A DNA stretch of 64,000 nucleotides from Brassica napus (lineage: Eukaryota > Streptophyta > Magnoliopsida > Brassicales > Brassicaceae): NCBI RefSeq assembly GCF_020379485.1, contig NC_063450.1, positions 50,801,374-50,865,373 on the forward strand, in the 5' to 3' direction. The translations under genes and the position numbers were made by a program. Below, one piece after another: positions 34,982 to 47,686 of the stretch; positions within the stretch are counted from its first letter, which is position 1, and each line of letters begins with the position of its first letter. The notes under the pieces are model-generated. The model was given only the letters and a program-made list of their open reading frames with translations, was not told the DNA's origin and made no database searches.

Positions 34982-36899
34982 CTACGCATTTAATAAAGGA
35001 GGGGCTTCTACATCTATTTGATTATCTTCCGGGTCCAAAACCTTGAGCTGTTTGAACCATTTCTTCTGCTTCGGTTGCTCTGCACTTATTGCAATGGCTA
35101 CATCGTTGGGGAAGAGATCACATTTGACAAAAGCGTGCACCACCGTCATTACCAGGACACCTATCACCGTCAGCGTTGCTGCTCCCGACAATAAAACCGA
35201 CAGTATCTGAGTTGCTACTCCGGTGACTTCCCCTGAGTATTTTATCGTCGCGGTGGCCACGGCCGTCATCGGAAACGTGTAAGCCCACCAAGCTAGCGAA
35301 AATCTGACATTTAACAATATAGATATATCAGTTAACATCTAATCTTTTTGATCTCTAGACTCTTTTAATCAGTTAGAGAAGTATCTTACTTGAATCCGCG
35401 GAAAAAGTTAATCCGAACAACCTGAAACAAGAACCACAAGTAGACAAGTTGTTAACATTTCTTGTGATGCAAGCAACTTTGCTCTGTTCTCACTGTTATC
35501 ATTTCTTGTGACGCAAGAAACTTTGCTCTCTTTATGACTATATCTGTTAAATTAAATATAGAAAATTACCAGAGAGAAGCATAAGAACAAGGAGGCGAAG
35601 TAAGCTAGACGCGAACCGAGATCAAAAGAGGCAGAGATCTTGGTCCAAGCCATGGAAGCAACGGCCGGTGCAGCCACAAAGAGGAAGAAAACAGGATGAA
35701 GCTCTTTAGGTAAGGTTTCGTTTGTGGGAAGTCTCTGATACAGAGTCACAAACAAGACCATATAATAAGCCAACCCTATGGAGAAGAAGAACATCGGTCC
35801 TTCTTTCAACCCCATTGACGCTCCAAGAAGTGCTCCAACGAAGTTACCAACAATAGAAAGGTGATTTGTAGGGTTAGCAACTTTGGAGAGGCGTCGCTGT
35901 CCACCAGACATCCACTGTCCGTAAATCTTCATCTCAAGAAACAAGACCGGAGCCATAAGGAAGTACCAAAGTATAGAGGGAAGGCTCGAGGTGATGGAAT
36001 GTGGGATCCCAAGTGCCAGGAAGAGGACTGATATGAGAGGTGCGAAGAAGAAGTTGACTCTGATTGGATGCATGAACTCGCGGCGCACCGCCTCAAAGAA
36101 GAAAATGGTTTTGAAGAGGTAAGTGATGGAGACGGCGATGAGGAGGACGAGAGAGATCCACCAGAGCACGTGGTTGACTACTTGCGTCACGTGCAAGAAC
36201 TTTTCGGCGTCTGTGGTTGCTAAGGTCTTCCACATGATGGCGTGACTGCTTACTCCAAGACACATCCCGTACGATGTGATTGGGAACCGAAGAAGAAACG
36301 GCCACGTTTTGTCATCAGGGAGAACTATCTCCTCCTTCTCCTGTTCTTCCATATAAATGTTAAAAACATCAAAACTCAAGTAACTAAAAAGAAAGAATTT
36401 AAAAAAAATTCCATAAAAAAATTTCAACTTAAACGAATTATTTTGTTCATTTTAATACACTTACTTTTAAAACTATGTTTGTTTTCATAGTTAAACCATG
36501 TTTTTTAATCAAAAATATTAATAATACCTTGAGAGTTTCAAGTTCAGGGCCTTGAAGATGAAGAGCGTCGAAGAATCTATCAGCGGTTAGAGATTCAGTG
36601 ATCTCTTCCTCATGCAACGATCTTTCAATGGGTTTTCCACGTAAATTTGAGATCTGACGTTCGAGCTTCCCTGACATGGTCCTGAATAGGTCAAACCTCT
36701 TGTCGTGGGAGTTTCTAGAAGCTTCTTTGTCAAGAAACATGGAACCTCTAGGCATAGACTTGGAGTGAAACGTCATCCTCCTCCCTCCCATTCGTTTCTC
36801 TAGTCGCGTGAACTCTCCATGACTCGATTGACGTTGCTTGTCTAATAGATCTGAGGTTGCCAGAGAAACAGAAGGACTAGCCGATCTCGGGTTATTCAT
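34982..36899 (-). CDS. SLAH2: SLAC1-homologue anion channel SLAH2
   Basis: Exons 36899-36528, 36340-35570, 35421-35390 and 35303-34982 give 498 residues, close to the family length. The cytosolic N-terminus (about 124 residues) carries the SLAH2/3-type segments MSGKLERQISNLRGKP and FDALHLQGPELETLK. About ten membrane helices follow, with family signatures LRFPITSYGMCLGVSSHAI, GQWMSGGQRRLSKVANPTNH, VGNFVGALLGASMG, LYQRLPTNETLPKELHPVFF and SLAWWAYTFPMTAVA. The protein ends in a short hydrophilic tail. SLAH2 is a plasma-membrane, nitrate-selective S-type anion channel. It is divergently placed from the DUF3444 gene, with about 1.2 kb between. Partial decayed copies lie at 28531-28826. Confidence 0.93.
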
Positions 36900-38124
36900 A
36901 ATTTCTCTGCTTTTAGTACATAAAAATGGAGCAACGCTAATAAGGATCCAAACAAATATATAACTTCACATTCAAAGATATATACTGCTATCTAACTGGA
37001 TCATGTATTATGTATATAACATATAAACCTTATTTTACAGAAAATAAAGAGAAGATGTAGATCTGATCACTGCAGAGCACGGAGGAGTAATAATGTTTAT
37101 GTGTGGGCTGTTGGCAGTTGGTAGTGCCCGCCAAATATGTCGAGTTAAATAAGTCCACCGAAAGACCAGAATGTTCTCTCTGTCTAAGTTTTTGAGCTGT
37201 CTAAAGAAATATAAAAGTTTTATGTCTTTGTATTTTTGTTTTTATTCAAGCAGTTGTGTTCTGACCAGCAGGGCTTTGTCTGCATTCACTCTTACTTATT
37301 TTATTGGTTCTGTACTACCAAACAGATCTCTTATCAACCGGTGATTTTTGCCTGAATTTTTTTTTTGCCTGAAATTTTGTCCCTATCGCCTAAAAGAACC
37401 TATTAATGCAAAAATATAACGACGGTAAGAATAGATTATGATGATAACAGTGCAAACAAAAAAAATAATACAAATATGCAAATAACTAGGTTACGAAACC
37501 GGAAAGGAGTAGTAAATATTAGAGATAAAATGTTCCTTGACTCACAAGTCAAAACAATTAAACAGCTGCGGCTTGGCCTTTTCACTCTCGTTTAGCCGCG
37601 TCGGTGCATTTTAGATTGTGTATACTTCTACTGGGCCTACTGAACTGATTCGAAATTATCATTGTACTTAAATGGGCTGACTCGTTCCTTTGAAAGCCCA
37701 TTAGCTGATCCTTTCACAACTCTCATGATCCGACGGCTTAAAACAATCCTATCTAACGGTTAGGAAAGAAACTTTGTATATACATTTTGATATGCATCAC
37801 AAGTTTCTCCCTCCCTCCATTTTCAGGTAAAGAGCAATTAAAGATCATCCCTTCTTTATTACAAAAAAGTATCTGAATGTACAAAAGAAGACAGGTTTTG
37901 TCTTTTCGACTTTTCGTCTGCCTAAATCCCTTTATCTTCCGGTCGGAAAAAGAGAGGAAGTTACCGGAATATCTACTGTTTTCCGGTGCAGACACGCCGG
38001 AGCAAAACCAGCCACCAACGTTAACTCGAGAGAGGTTTGTTTCTTTAGTGTACATTGTTCATGAAAAGTTTCTTCTTTGATGACCCATCCTTGTTTTTGC
38101 TTAGGGTTTCACGGCTCAGAGACC
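36900..38124. promoter_or_regulatory. Divergent promoter region between SLAH2 and the DUF3444 gene
   Basis: About 1.2 kb separates the two start codons. TGGGCC/TGGGCT-type motifs (site II-like) cluster at about 37635-37700 (CTGGGCCTACTG, AATGGGCT, AAGCCCATT), nearer the rightward gene. A 5'-UTR intron is possible for that gene (GAGAG|GTTTGT near 38034, TGCTTAG near 38104). No other gene was seen. Confidence 0.5.
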
Positions 38125-39658
38125 ATGGTGATGGAAAAAGATTCAGACTTTACAGACCTAAACAAGGAGATTTTAAAAACCCTAGAGCAGATTGAGGAAA
38201 AGGCTTCATCTTTTCTCAATCTTTCGCCTCGGTTTAATCACATGGTAGAGTCGCTGAATAAGAAGGAAGAGCGGCTTAGAGTTGTCGAAGCGAGGGAGAA
38301 AGAAGTTGCTTTGCTTGAGGAGACTGTTTCTGAGAAATCAAGAGTGTTGGAGGAGAAAGAGATGGACTTTGATTTGATTCAGCTCCTTGAAGCATCTCTT
38401 TTGAGATTGGTGATTGAGAGACAAACTGAAGTAGCAGTGAGAAAGAAACTTGAAGATGTTACAAGCGAGTGTGAAAGGAAGAAAGTGGAAGCTAAGTTGG
38501 TTTTTGAGTCAATCCATGAGAAGTTGTGTGGGTTAGAGAAGGCAGAGAAAGACTTTGATGTGAAACAAAGAGTGGAGATGGTGAGGCTTAGCTCACTTGA
38601 GGAGGCTATCAAAGTGATATATGCTGAGTTGAAGAGAAAGGAGGAGAGGTTTGGGTTGAAACAGAAAGAAGAAGCTGATAGATGGAGAAAGGAGACTGAA
38701 CTGAAGAGCAAAGATCTTGAGATTAGGGAGAAGAAACTGGAAGAAATGATGAAAGAGCTTGAATTGAAGCAGTGCAGAGACTAGAAAGAGATCCAACCAT
38801 GAGGTTGAGCATGATAATGATGCTGGTTCTCTTACTCCTCCAGCTAAAAAACATAAATCTGAGGAAGCAGATTCGGCTTGTGCTTCAAAGGATGGAGACA
38901 TTGGAGGCATTGCCTGCAAAGATCCTAAACCGTTAACTTGTCCTGATACGAAGTTCAATGATGTTGGCATGTCAATGAGCTCTTTTGCTGTAGATCAAGT
39001 ATGGGCTTTACATGACCCTAGAGATGACATGCCAAGGATCTATGCTCAGATCAGGAGCATCTTTAGCTCTCAGTTGAGTCTGCAGGTGACATTACTTGAA
39101 CATGTGAAAGCCACAAAGAACGAGAAATCACTTCTTTCCAGTGCTTGTGGGAGATTTGGGCATGGAGATACAGAGATCAGAAGCCACCTGATGTTTGCTC
39201 ATGAGATGGACCACACCAAATGTGACAAGAGTGTCATAGTGAACCCAAGAAAGGGTGAAACATGGGCTCTTTTCAAAGATTGGGATATAAGCTGGAAGAG
39301 TCAATCTGATCTCCACGAGCCTCCTTATAGGTACGACCTTGTGGAAGTTATCACCGAGTTTGACGATCAACTAGGCATTTCAGTGGCATATATGGGGAGA
39401 GTTGAAGGATTTGAGCCGGTTTTAAACCGTGTTGAGCAGCATGGACTCATCAAGTTTATCTGTCCGGGGGAAATGCAGAGGTTTTCTCATAAAGTTCCAG
39501 CTGGTTCTTTCAAGCTAGACCCTGCTGCTACACCGGGCAATGATCCGGTGCTTGAGGAGGAGGTGGAAACGAGGATACAAAGTAAGGAATGTGGCAAAGC
39601 TCCAACGGTTGAAACTCAAGAATGGTCTACAAAAGATCAGCCCATCATATTAGAATGA
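38125..39658 (+). pseudogene. Coiled-coil plus DUF3444 protein, reading frame broken near 38770-38783
   Basis: From ATG 38125 the frame encodes a Lys/Glu-rich coiled coil of about 220 residues (LNKKEERLRVVEAREKEV, LKSKDLEIREKKLEEMM) and stops at TAG 38782-38784. A second frame, shifted by one, runs without a stop from about 38768 to TGA 39658. It starts with a nuclear-type basic patch (TRKRSNHEV, PPAKKHK) and contains a complete DUF3444 domain (VWALHDPRDDMPRIYAQI, CGRFGHGDTE, GETWALFKDWDISW, YDLVEVITEF, FSHKVPAGSF). I saw no splice sites joining the two, so one coding unit has suffered a small indel, or the assembly has an error. DUF3444 is usually found with DnaJ domains; its function is unknown. 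Position matches At4g27980. Confidence 0.7.
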
Positions 39659-40287
39659 GGGAACCAAATCTAGTATATATATGTAGAGTGCCATTTGGTT
39701 ATATGGCTTTTGATGTTGCAGGACGTAGTGAAACTGTAATCTTTTGACTCTGTCTATGTTTTCTTTTTGAACATGTCCACCTCTTGAACTGAACCAACTT
39801 CTTTTGTTAAAACTGAAATAGAATGCTACCTCTTCTTTCTTCTCTTTGTCTCCATTGTTAAGGGAAAACTTACATAATGTGACGCAATCACATTTATTAC
39901 AAAGACTAAAAATCCCATTATGTGAAAAAGAAGAGTGAAAATAAATAACTATTTGTTTCCTAACAAAATTAAATATAATTATTCCATTTAAGTTTTTTTT
40001 AAGTTGTATTATTCTTCTAGTCTTGTTATTTGTTTATTTTATCAAACTCTTTTCTTTTTTTCAAAATTGAAATTCATTCATACTTACTACAAAAACTACT
40101 GATAGATAAAAGATATCTCAGAAACCAAGAGCCCAAAGAACATGCAGTTAAAACTCACGTACGTATAACTTTCGAACACACCCTTAACAAGGTAAAAGAA
40201 CTACAATGTACTACGGCTCAATGAACTAAAACAACTACACCAAAGCAAACGACAAATCAATGCAAATGATCTCCTAAGAAGCGATAA
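39659..40287. other. 3' flank of the DUF3444 gene
   Basis: AT-rich spacer up to the CACTA element. No gene was recognised. Confidence 0.4.
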
Positions 40288-43051
40288 CACTACAAGAAAA
40301 CATGCCTATAACGAGGAAAAATTACGAGGAAATATATTCCTCGTAAATTTACGAGAAAATTACTACGATTTTACGACAAAACTGAATTTCGTCGTAAAGT
40401 CGTAGTAAAGTTACAAGGAAAATGTTTCGTGGTAATTTACATGTAAATTTACGTCGATTTTACGAGGAAAGAAAAAATTCGTTGTAAAGTTCTTGTAACT
40501 TTACAAGGCTTTTACGACGAAACATGTTACCATTAATTTTTGTGAAAACGTGTTTTAAGCATGCTTGACCAAACTGATACCCTCGGTTTAGAGATTTTGG
40601 AATAACTTGATTAGCTGCTATCAAAGTTACACCTCGTGAACGAATAGTTGCTAGAGAAGAATCACTTTTGCAAGAAGAAGTGTGTATCACTGAAGTGGAA
40701 GTATCTGAACAACAAACTGATGACATCCTTCTAATTGATGTGGATAACCGTCAATATGAAGATCTTTTCGACGATATGACGGATGAAGAAAGTGAAGAAG
40801 AGTTCGATGCAAGCGATTGTAATCATTGTACTGATATTGTTGAAAACTCGAATGATTCAGAATGATGTAATATATGTTTTAAATATTTTTAAAAAATATA
40901 TAAATCAGTTTAAGACTTAATGCAAGTGTATATTGTTTGGTTATAATAATTATTTGTTGGCTTTTAAGGATTTAATTGGAGTTTAGAGTTTAAGAGAAAA
41001 TAGGATAAATGGGAGAATGGGGGAATGGGGTAAAAGGGATATGAGGTTATAGGTAAGAGAATTTGGGGGTTAGGGATTTGATTTTCAGGGATTCAGATAT
41101 AGTCGTAGTAAATTCGTCGTAATGGAAAACACGGGCCTGGTATATTCCTTGTAATACACGTGTCCTTGTAAATTCGTTGTAATCATTTCCTTGTAAATTC
41201 GTTGTAAAGATTTCCTTGTAAATTCGTTGTAATGCTCCCTTGCAAATTCGTTGTAACTCTAAAAACGCGGGCCTGGTAGATTTGTCGTAAACATGTGTCC
41301 TTGTAAATTCGTTGTTATTCTTTCTTTGTAAATTCGTTGTAATGCTTTCCTTGTGAATTCGTTGTAACTTTACAAGGATTTTTTTCACGAAACATGTTAC
41401 CATTATTTTTGGTGAAAACGTGTTTAAGTTGTTTTACCAAACTGATTTTGTTGTAAGCATTCTCAAGCCAAGCAAGTTAATTTCATTTCATACCCTCGGT
41501 TTATAGATTACAGAATAATTTGATTATTTGCTATGAAGTGGTTGTTTGATTATAGTACTTATAACTTGCGTTTTAAGGATTCAATTGGAGTTTAGGGTTT
41601 AAGAAAAAATATGATAAAGGGGATGATGTGGTAAAAGGGTATGGTGTAAATAGATAAGTGATTTTGGGGTTTAGGGATTTAATTTTCGGGGTTTCAGATA
41701 TAGTCCTAGTAAATTCGTCGTAATAGAAAACACACGGGCCTGGTAGATTCCTCGTAATACATGTGTCCTTGTAAATTCGTTGTAATGCTTTCCTTGTAAT
41801 TTCATTGTAAAGCTTTCCTTGTAAAGTCGTCGTAAATTTTTCCTTGTAAATTCGTCGTAAATATTCCTTGTAAATTCGTTGTAATTCTAAAAACGCGGAC
41901 CTGGTAGATTCCTCGTAACACTAAAAACGCGGGCCTGGTAGATTCCTCGTAAAATTACGACGACTTTACGAGGAATGTTGTTTTCTTATATAAACTCGAA
42001 ACATGAATGAGGAATGCCTCCTTCATTCATCTCAAACCACTCCTCTCCTTCTCTCAAAGGTATGTTGTTTTTAATATTAATTTAGGTTTAGGTGGTTAGT
42101 TTAGGTAATTAGTTTAGGTGATTAGTTTAGTTAATTAGATTAGGTGGTTAGTTTAGGTGGTAATTTTAGGTAACAAAACTATATTCAAATATTAGGTTGA
42201 GGCATTTAAACGACTGATTAGATATTTTTTTAAAAAAATTAAATATATTTTATTTTCTTATAATTTTATGTAATTAATTATATTAATATGTTTCTTTTTT
42301 CAAGGTGGCTCCTAAAAAGATGGAACTGACGGTATGAATAAGCTTCATCAATGAAGCCACAAGGACGACTTCATCCTACTCTTCGAGACGAAACTCATAG
42401 ATAAAGTACGAGACTCTCCAGGAAGAAACACCTCCAACAACTACTTCGACGGCGTTCTCCCTTAGCTTTTTATTTTTCGATTTTTTTGTTTTCTATTATT
42501 AATTTGAATATTATTTTATGACATTTATATATTTTTTTAAAAAAATATTTTAATTTTCAATATTTTATTTTATAAATTATATATTTTGATTTTGAGTATT
42601 TGATAATAATATAATAATATGACAATGAGATGTAAATTTCTCGTAAAGATTACGAGGATTTTACAAGTACTTCCTTGTAAAATCCTCGTAATCTTTACAG
42701 GAAATTTACTAGGAAATACTTGTAAATTCCTCGTAAATATTACAAGGACTTTACATTAAAAGACTTGTAAATTCGTCGTAAATTGTACAAGTACTTAAAG
42801 ACGACTTTACAAGGAAACTATACGAGTCTTTTACGATGAAGCGTAACTACGAAACTACGACGAAATACTCTCTTTCGCTTTTACAACGAATTTATTTCGT
42901 CGTAAATGTTACATGGAAGTTACGACGAATCTTGCATTACGACGGGCGTTTTACAACGAAACACTATTCCTTGTTAATTCGTTGTAACCCTTCTATTACA
43001 ACGAATTAACAAGGAATATGACCCTTGTAATAAATATGTTTTCTTGTAGTG
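40288..43051. mobile_element. Non-autonomous CACTA (En/Spm-like) transposon, 2764 bp
   Basis: Perfect terminal inverted repeats CACTACAAGAAAACAT / ATGTTTTCTTGTAGTG, flanked by the 3-bp duplication TAA (40285-40287 and 43052-43054). Subterminal regions are packed with short direct and inverted units such as CCTTGTAAATTCGTTGTAA and TTACGAGGAA. The interior has a direct duplication (about 40500-41100 against 41390-41720, sharing TACCCTCGGTTTA and the GGATT(T/C)AATTGGAGTTTAG block). A 65-codon acidic frame at 40668-40865 may be a remnant of element coding sequence. No full transposase is present. Confidence 0.9.
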
Positions 43052-43501
43052 TAACAATAATCTGGATAAATCGATGCTGCCCTCAGCACGCCATATAAAC
43101 CATCCATTTGTAGAACCTAAAGACACCGTAGCGCCTTCTCAACGCGGATCTATCGCTACCGCTTATGGCCTGCCGTTTATTTTATCAAACTCTAATTAAT
43201 AGTTTTACTTTCCTATTTTTATTAGAAACAATCCAAATGGTTTTTTTTGGGTAAAATATTCCAAAATGGTTGATATTTCCCGGCAAAAGGGTTAACGACC
43301 ATAAAAGCTAATGCAAGCATTTCTATAGATAGAGAACGATCGTCCTACACACATCACACCTATTTGTATTCTCCTTCGTCCACCATATTCTTATTTACCC
43401 AATAAAACTGAGTTATTTGAGAATAAAAAAAAAAAACCAAAAAGACAACATTTTAATCAGGGAATGCTTTTGCGTTTGGTTCAAGGATTTGTTTGGCAGA
43501 A
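43052..43501. other. Promoter-side spacer of the AAA ATPase gene
   Basis: The sequence right of the CACTA element continues the sequence left of it (…GCGATAA / CAATAATCTGG), so the element split one intergenic stretch. No gene was recognised. Confidence 0.4.
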
Positions 43502-46500
43502 ATGGAGCAGAAGAGCGTGTTGTTCTCAGCGTTAGGGGTCGGTGTTGGTTTAGGACTCGGGCTAGCTTCAGGTCAAGGTTTAGGTAAATGGGCAAACGGC
43601 TCGGTTTCTGCAGAGGATGGTCTTACAGGAGAAAAGATTGAGCAAGAGTTGGTGAGGCAGATTGTTGATGGAAGAGAGAGTGGTGTCACTTTCGACGAGT
43701 TTCCTTATTTTCTAAGGTAACATCAACATTGCTTGTGTATCAAGAAAGATGCATTTGTTTATATTACCATACTCATGATGCTTAACTTTGATCATGTTGC
43801 AGCGAGAAAACTAGGCTTTTATTGACAAATGCAGCTTATGTTCACCTAAAGCAGTTTGATATCTCTAAGCACACGCGTAATCTTGCACCTGCGAGTAAGG
43901 CTATTCTACTGTCTGGACCTGCAGGTTAACATCTCTCACCCTTTTGTGTTCATCAAACCTCAATCTCCTCAATGGTTTTTGTGTAATTTTCTTGGCAGAG
44001 TTTTATCAGCAAATGCTAGCAAAAGCATTGGCTCATTACTTTGAATCGAAACTATTACTACTAGATGTGACAGACTTCTCTATTAAGGTGATAACTAATC
44101 CCATATAGTTTTAGTAGTTTCCATGTAAAGAGTAGCTTTTGTAAGCTTTTATCTTTTGATACAGATACAAAGCAAGTACGGATGCGTCAAGAAGGAACCT
44201 GTATGTTACTCTGTGATCTTATGTTAGTGTAGCTTACATTTGTGACTGTGTGTTTATTTCTTATCTACTGTTTGCTAGTCTCACAAGAGGTCTATTTCTG
44301 AGCTGACGTTGGACAAAATGTCGAATCTAGTGGGATCTTTATCTATGCTCACCCAAAGGGAACAACCAAGAGGTACATACATTCTCAATGGTCTTAGAAT
44401 TAATTTTTTTTGTTCCTAATGAACCTCAAGTGTAAGCATTATTTTAAATGGCAGGGACCTTGCGTAGGCTCACTAGTGGCAACGATCTTACCTCAAGGTA
44501 CATTGGTTCTGGAACAATATTGCTTTATCTGTCTTATGTAAGCTTACTAGTTCCTTTTAACGTACCAGGGGCTTTGAAGGTTCAAGTCATCCTCCACAAC
44601 TCAAGCGAAATGCTTCTGCTGCTTCTGATATCAGTAGCATATCATCCCGTTCTGGAACTTCTGTTTCAGGTATGGAAACGTCTTATTTGTATTAACCTTC
44701 AGATTCTTAGACATCTTGTTCATTTTGTGACTGTTTATACCTTTTATAGCTTCAAGCAAACGCAGTACAAACTTGTGTTTTGATGAGAGACTATTCCTTC
44801 AGTCACTTTACAAGGTAATACCTCTAAATCATCATGGAATGATTCAGTTCAACTCTTAAACTGAACTACTGTTATCTTTACAGGTCTTGGTTTCAGTTTC
44901 GGAAGCCAGTCCTATTATAATATACCTAAGGGACGTTGAGAAGCTTCTTCAGTCAGAAAGGTTCTACAAACTGTTCCAGAAGCTCTTGTCTAAGCTCTCT
45001 GGACCTGTTTTACTTCTAGGCTCAAGACTATTAGAGCCTGAAGATGACTGCCAACAAGTAGGAGAAGGCATTTCCGCTTTGTTTCCTTACAACATCGAGA
45101 TCAGACCACCAGAGGATGAGTCTCAACTCATGAGCTGGAAAACTCGATTTGAAGACGATATGAAGCTGATACAGTTTCAGGACAACAAGAACCACATAGC
45201 TGAGGTTCTTGCGGCTAATGATTTAGAATGTGATGACTTAGGTTCGGTATGCCATGCAGATACCATGTTCCTGAGTAGTCACATTGAGGAGATTGTGGTT
45301 ACTGCAATCTCTTACCATCTGATGAACAACAAAGAACCTGAGTACAAAAACGGAAGGCTTGTAATATCTTCCAACAGGTACTAAAGACACCTTATTATCT
45401 CTTCAACAAAGCAACTTAACTGATTAAATGATTCTGCAACAGCTTGTCCCATGGACTAAGTATATTCCAGGAAGGTCATAGATGTCATGAGAACTCCTTG
45501 AAGATGGACAGAAACACTGACTCCAAGGTATTCACAGTCCTGAGTCTGGCTGAGCTTTTGAAATTTTAAGATGATTGACATGTTCCATTTCGGAGTTTTT
45601 TCGGTTTTTTCGACTTAAAACAGAACTATTTCTAATTGGGTTCCATTTCGAATTTTATTTAAAAAAAGAAACTCAATCCTAGCCCGACATTATCCGAACC
45701 GATCGATCCAAAAAATGTCCGGTTCATAAACGGGTTCTAAACACCCTAATTCGAATAACTCGAAATTCGAATAACCCGAACCGAACCGAACCGAAAATCC
45801 TAAATGCCCAACCCTAGTTCTGACCATGTGCTTGAAATATTAAGTGAGTGGCGTGTTTATGGCTCTGGTGCAGGGAGAAGAAAGTGAAGGGATAATAAAC
45901 AGTGAGCTCAAATCTGAGTCTACTCCTTCAGCACAGAATGAATGTCCTCTGCCTCCAAAAGCACCTGTTAATGTAAGCTAAAACATACTATTCAACGTTC
46001 ATATCTCAATGTATCTGCCTCACCTTACAGGTTTGGTTTTGTAGGAGGTGCCACCTGACAATGAATTCGAGAAGCGCATAAGACCAGAGGTTATCCCAGC
46101 AGATGAGATTGGTGTGACGTTTGCTGACATAGGTTCATTGGATGAAACCAAAGAATCACTTCAAGAACTTGTCATGCTTCCTCTTCGTAGGCCTGACCTG
46201 TTCAAAGGTGGTCTTCTCAAGCCCTGCAGAGGAATCCTTCTCTTTGGACCACCTGGTACTGGCAAAACCATGATGGCGAAAGCCATAGCAAACGAAGCTG
46301 GAGCTAGTTTCATAAACGTGTCAATGTCCACAATCACTTCAAAATGGTTTGGAGAAGATGAGAAGAATGTGAGAGCTTTGTTCACACTTGCAGCTAAAGT
46401 GTCTCCGACTATTATCTTTGTGGATGAAGTGGATAGCATGCTGGGGCAGAGGACTAGAGCTGGAGAGCATGAAGCTATGAGGAAGATTAAAAACGAGTTC

Positions 46501-47292
46501 ATGACGCATTGGGATGGGCTTATGTCGAGTTCAGGTGATAGGATTCTTGTTCTTGCAGCAACAAACAGGCCGTTTGATCTAGATGAAGCCATCATTAGGA
46601 GGTTTGAAAGAAGGTAAGGTGATCTAACTTGAAACCTTGAGCTTGAGTTGTACTAACTCCATGTTTTGTTGGGAGGTAGAATCATGGTTGGTCTTCCATC
46701 GGTGGAGAGCAGGGAGAAGATCTTGAGAACTTTACTGTCAAAAGAGAAGACAGAGAATCTTGATTTCCATGAGCTTGCGCAGATGACAGATGGCTACAGT
46801 GGAAGTGATCTCAAGGTTTGAGACAACTCTCATCTCTTTTTACCAACACCATAATCTTCTCTTCATGGACTGATTCTAGTGAACATTATGCAAACAGAAC
46901 TTTTGCACAACAGCTGCATATAGACCAGTGAGGGAGCTGATAAAGCATGAGTGCTTGAAAGACCAGGAGAGGAAGAAGAGAGAGGAAGCAGAGAAGAGTA
47001 GTAGTGAAGAGGGAACAGAAGCAAAAGAAGAAGAAGTATCTGAGGAGAGAGTCATAACGCTGAGAGCTTTGAGCATGGAAGACATGAGAGTAGCTAAAAG
47101 CCAGGTAAGTTAAAGACACTTTGTTAGGTTTAATGATCTTTGTGCAAAAACAAAAGCTAATTGATTAGCATTTTGCAGGTAGCAGCTAGTTTTGCAGCAG
47201 AAGGAGCAGGAATGAATGAACTGAAGCAGTGGAATGAATTGTATGGAGAAGGAGGCTCCAGGAAGAAGGAACAGCTCTCTTACTTCCTTTAG
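43502..47292 (+). CDS. AAA-type ATPase (DAA1/At4g28000-like)
   Basis: Fifteen exons with consistent phases give 822 residues: 43502-43716, 43803-43924, 43999-44087, 44165-44200, 44279-44372, 44455-44497, 44569-44669, 44750-44814, 44884-45377, 45443-45527, 45874-45972, 46045-46613, 46680-46815, 46898-47104, 47179-47292. The N-terminus has a Gly-rich hydrophobic segment (ALGVGVGLGLGLASGQG), then a family-specific region (ILLSGPAG, LLLLDVTDFSIK), then one AAA module in exons 12-14: Walker A GPPGTGKT, Walker B IIFVDEVD, sensor and arginine-finger region ATNRPFDLDEAIIRRFERR, and a C-terminal Vps4/katanin-like lid. It belongs to the meiotic-clade/Msp1-like AAA proteins; substrates are unknown. A repeat of about 230 bp lies in intron 10. 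Confidence 0.93.
45590..45823. repeat. CCGAACCGAA-rich repeat in intron 10 of the AAA ATPase gene
   Basis: Sequence rich in TTCGGTTTT, CCCGAACCGAACCGAA and AATGCCCAACCC, related to the GGTTCGG block at 6128-6697. It lies wholly within the intron between 45528 and 45873, and the splice sites around it are intact. Confidence 0.6.
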
Positions 47293-47686
47293 TAACATCT
47301 TTATGAGTCTAATACTTCATTAGTATTACTATTATCATACTATTAAACATTAAAATCCGGAGATTTTGTAAATAAAACATGTACAGTTAATTATCTTTTG
47401 TATATTATTAATTTATAAAGTTTAAACTGTTTATGTCTTTTGCTGAATGCTCTTGCCAAGGAGAAGCATCATTTTTATATTTCACAGATTTTAGAAATAA
47501 GATTAGACCAAACATTTCTGCAACATTATTTCATTTCTTTTACGTATATAATTCGTGTACCCTTCTTAGGATCTGCACATAGACATAGCCGAGGAGTATA
47601 AAATGTTAAAGAACTTACATGAACAACATCACTAGAAAATAGAGTAAACCAAATGGTCAGGTTTGATTGTGTACTGTTGGGAGATT

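Noticed and set aside
34632..34982. Minus-strand 116-codon frame just after the SLAH2 stop
   Set aside because: It has no ATG at its start and no family resemblance; it is treated as 3' flank.
37753..38055. Minus-strand 100-codon frame upstream of the DUF3444 gene
   Set aside because: It lies in the probable leader of the opposite gene and resembles no protein family.
40668..40865. Acidic 65-codon frame in the CACTA element as an independent gene
   Set aside because: It is inside the transposon and has no recognisable domain; noted only as a possible element remnant.
43060..43190. Non-repetitive stretch right of the CACTA element as a remnant gene
   Set aside because: Short frames on both strands are interrupted, and I could not match any protein.
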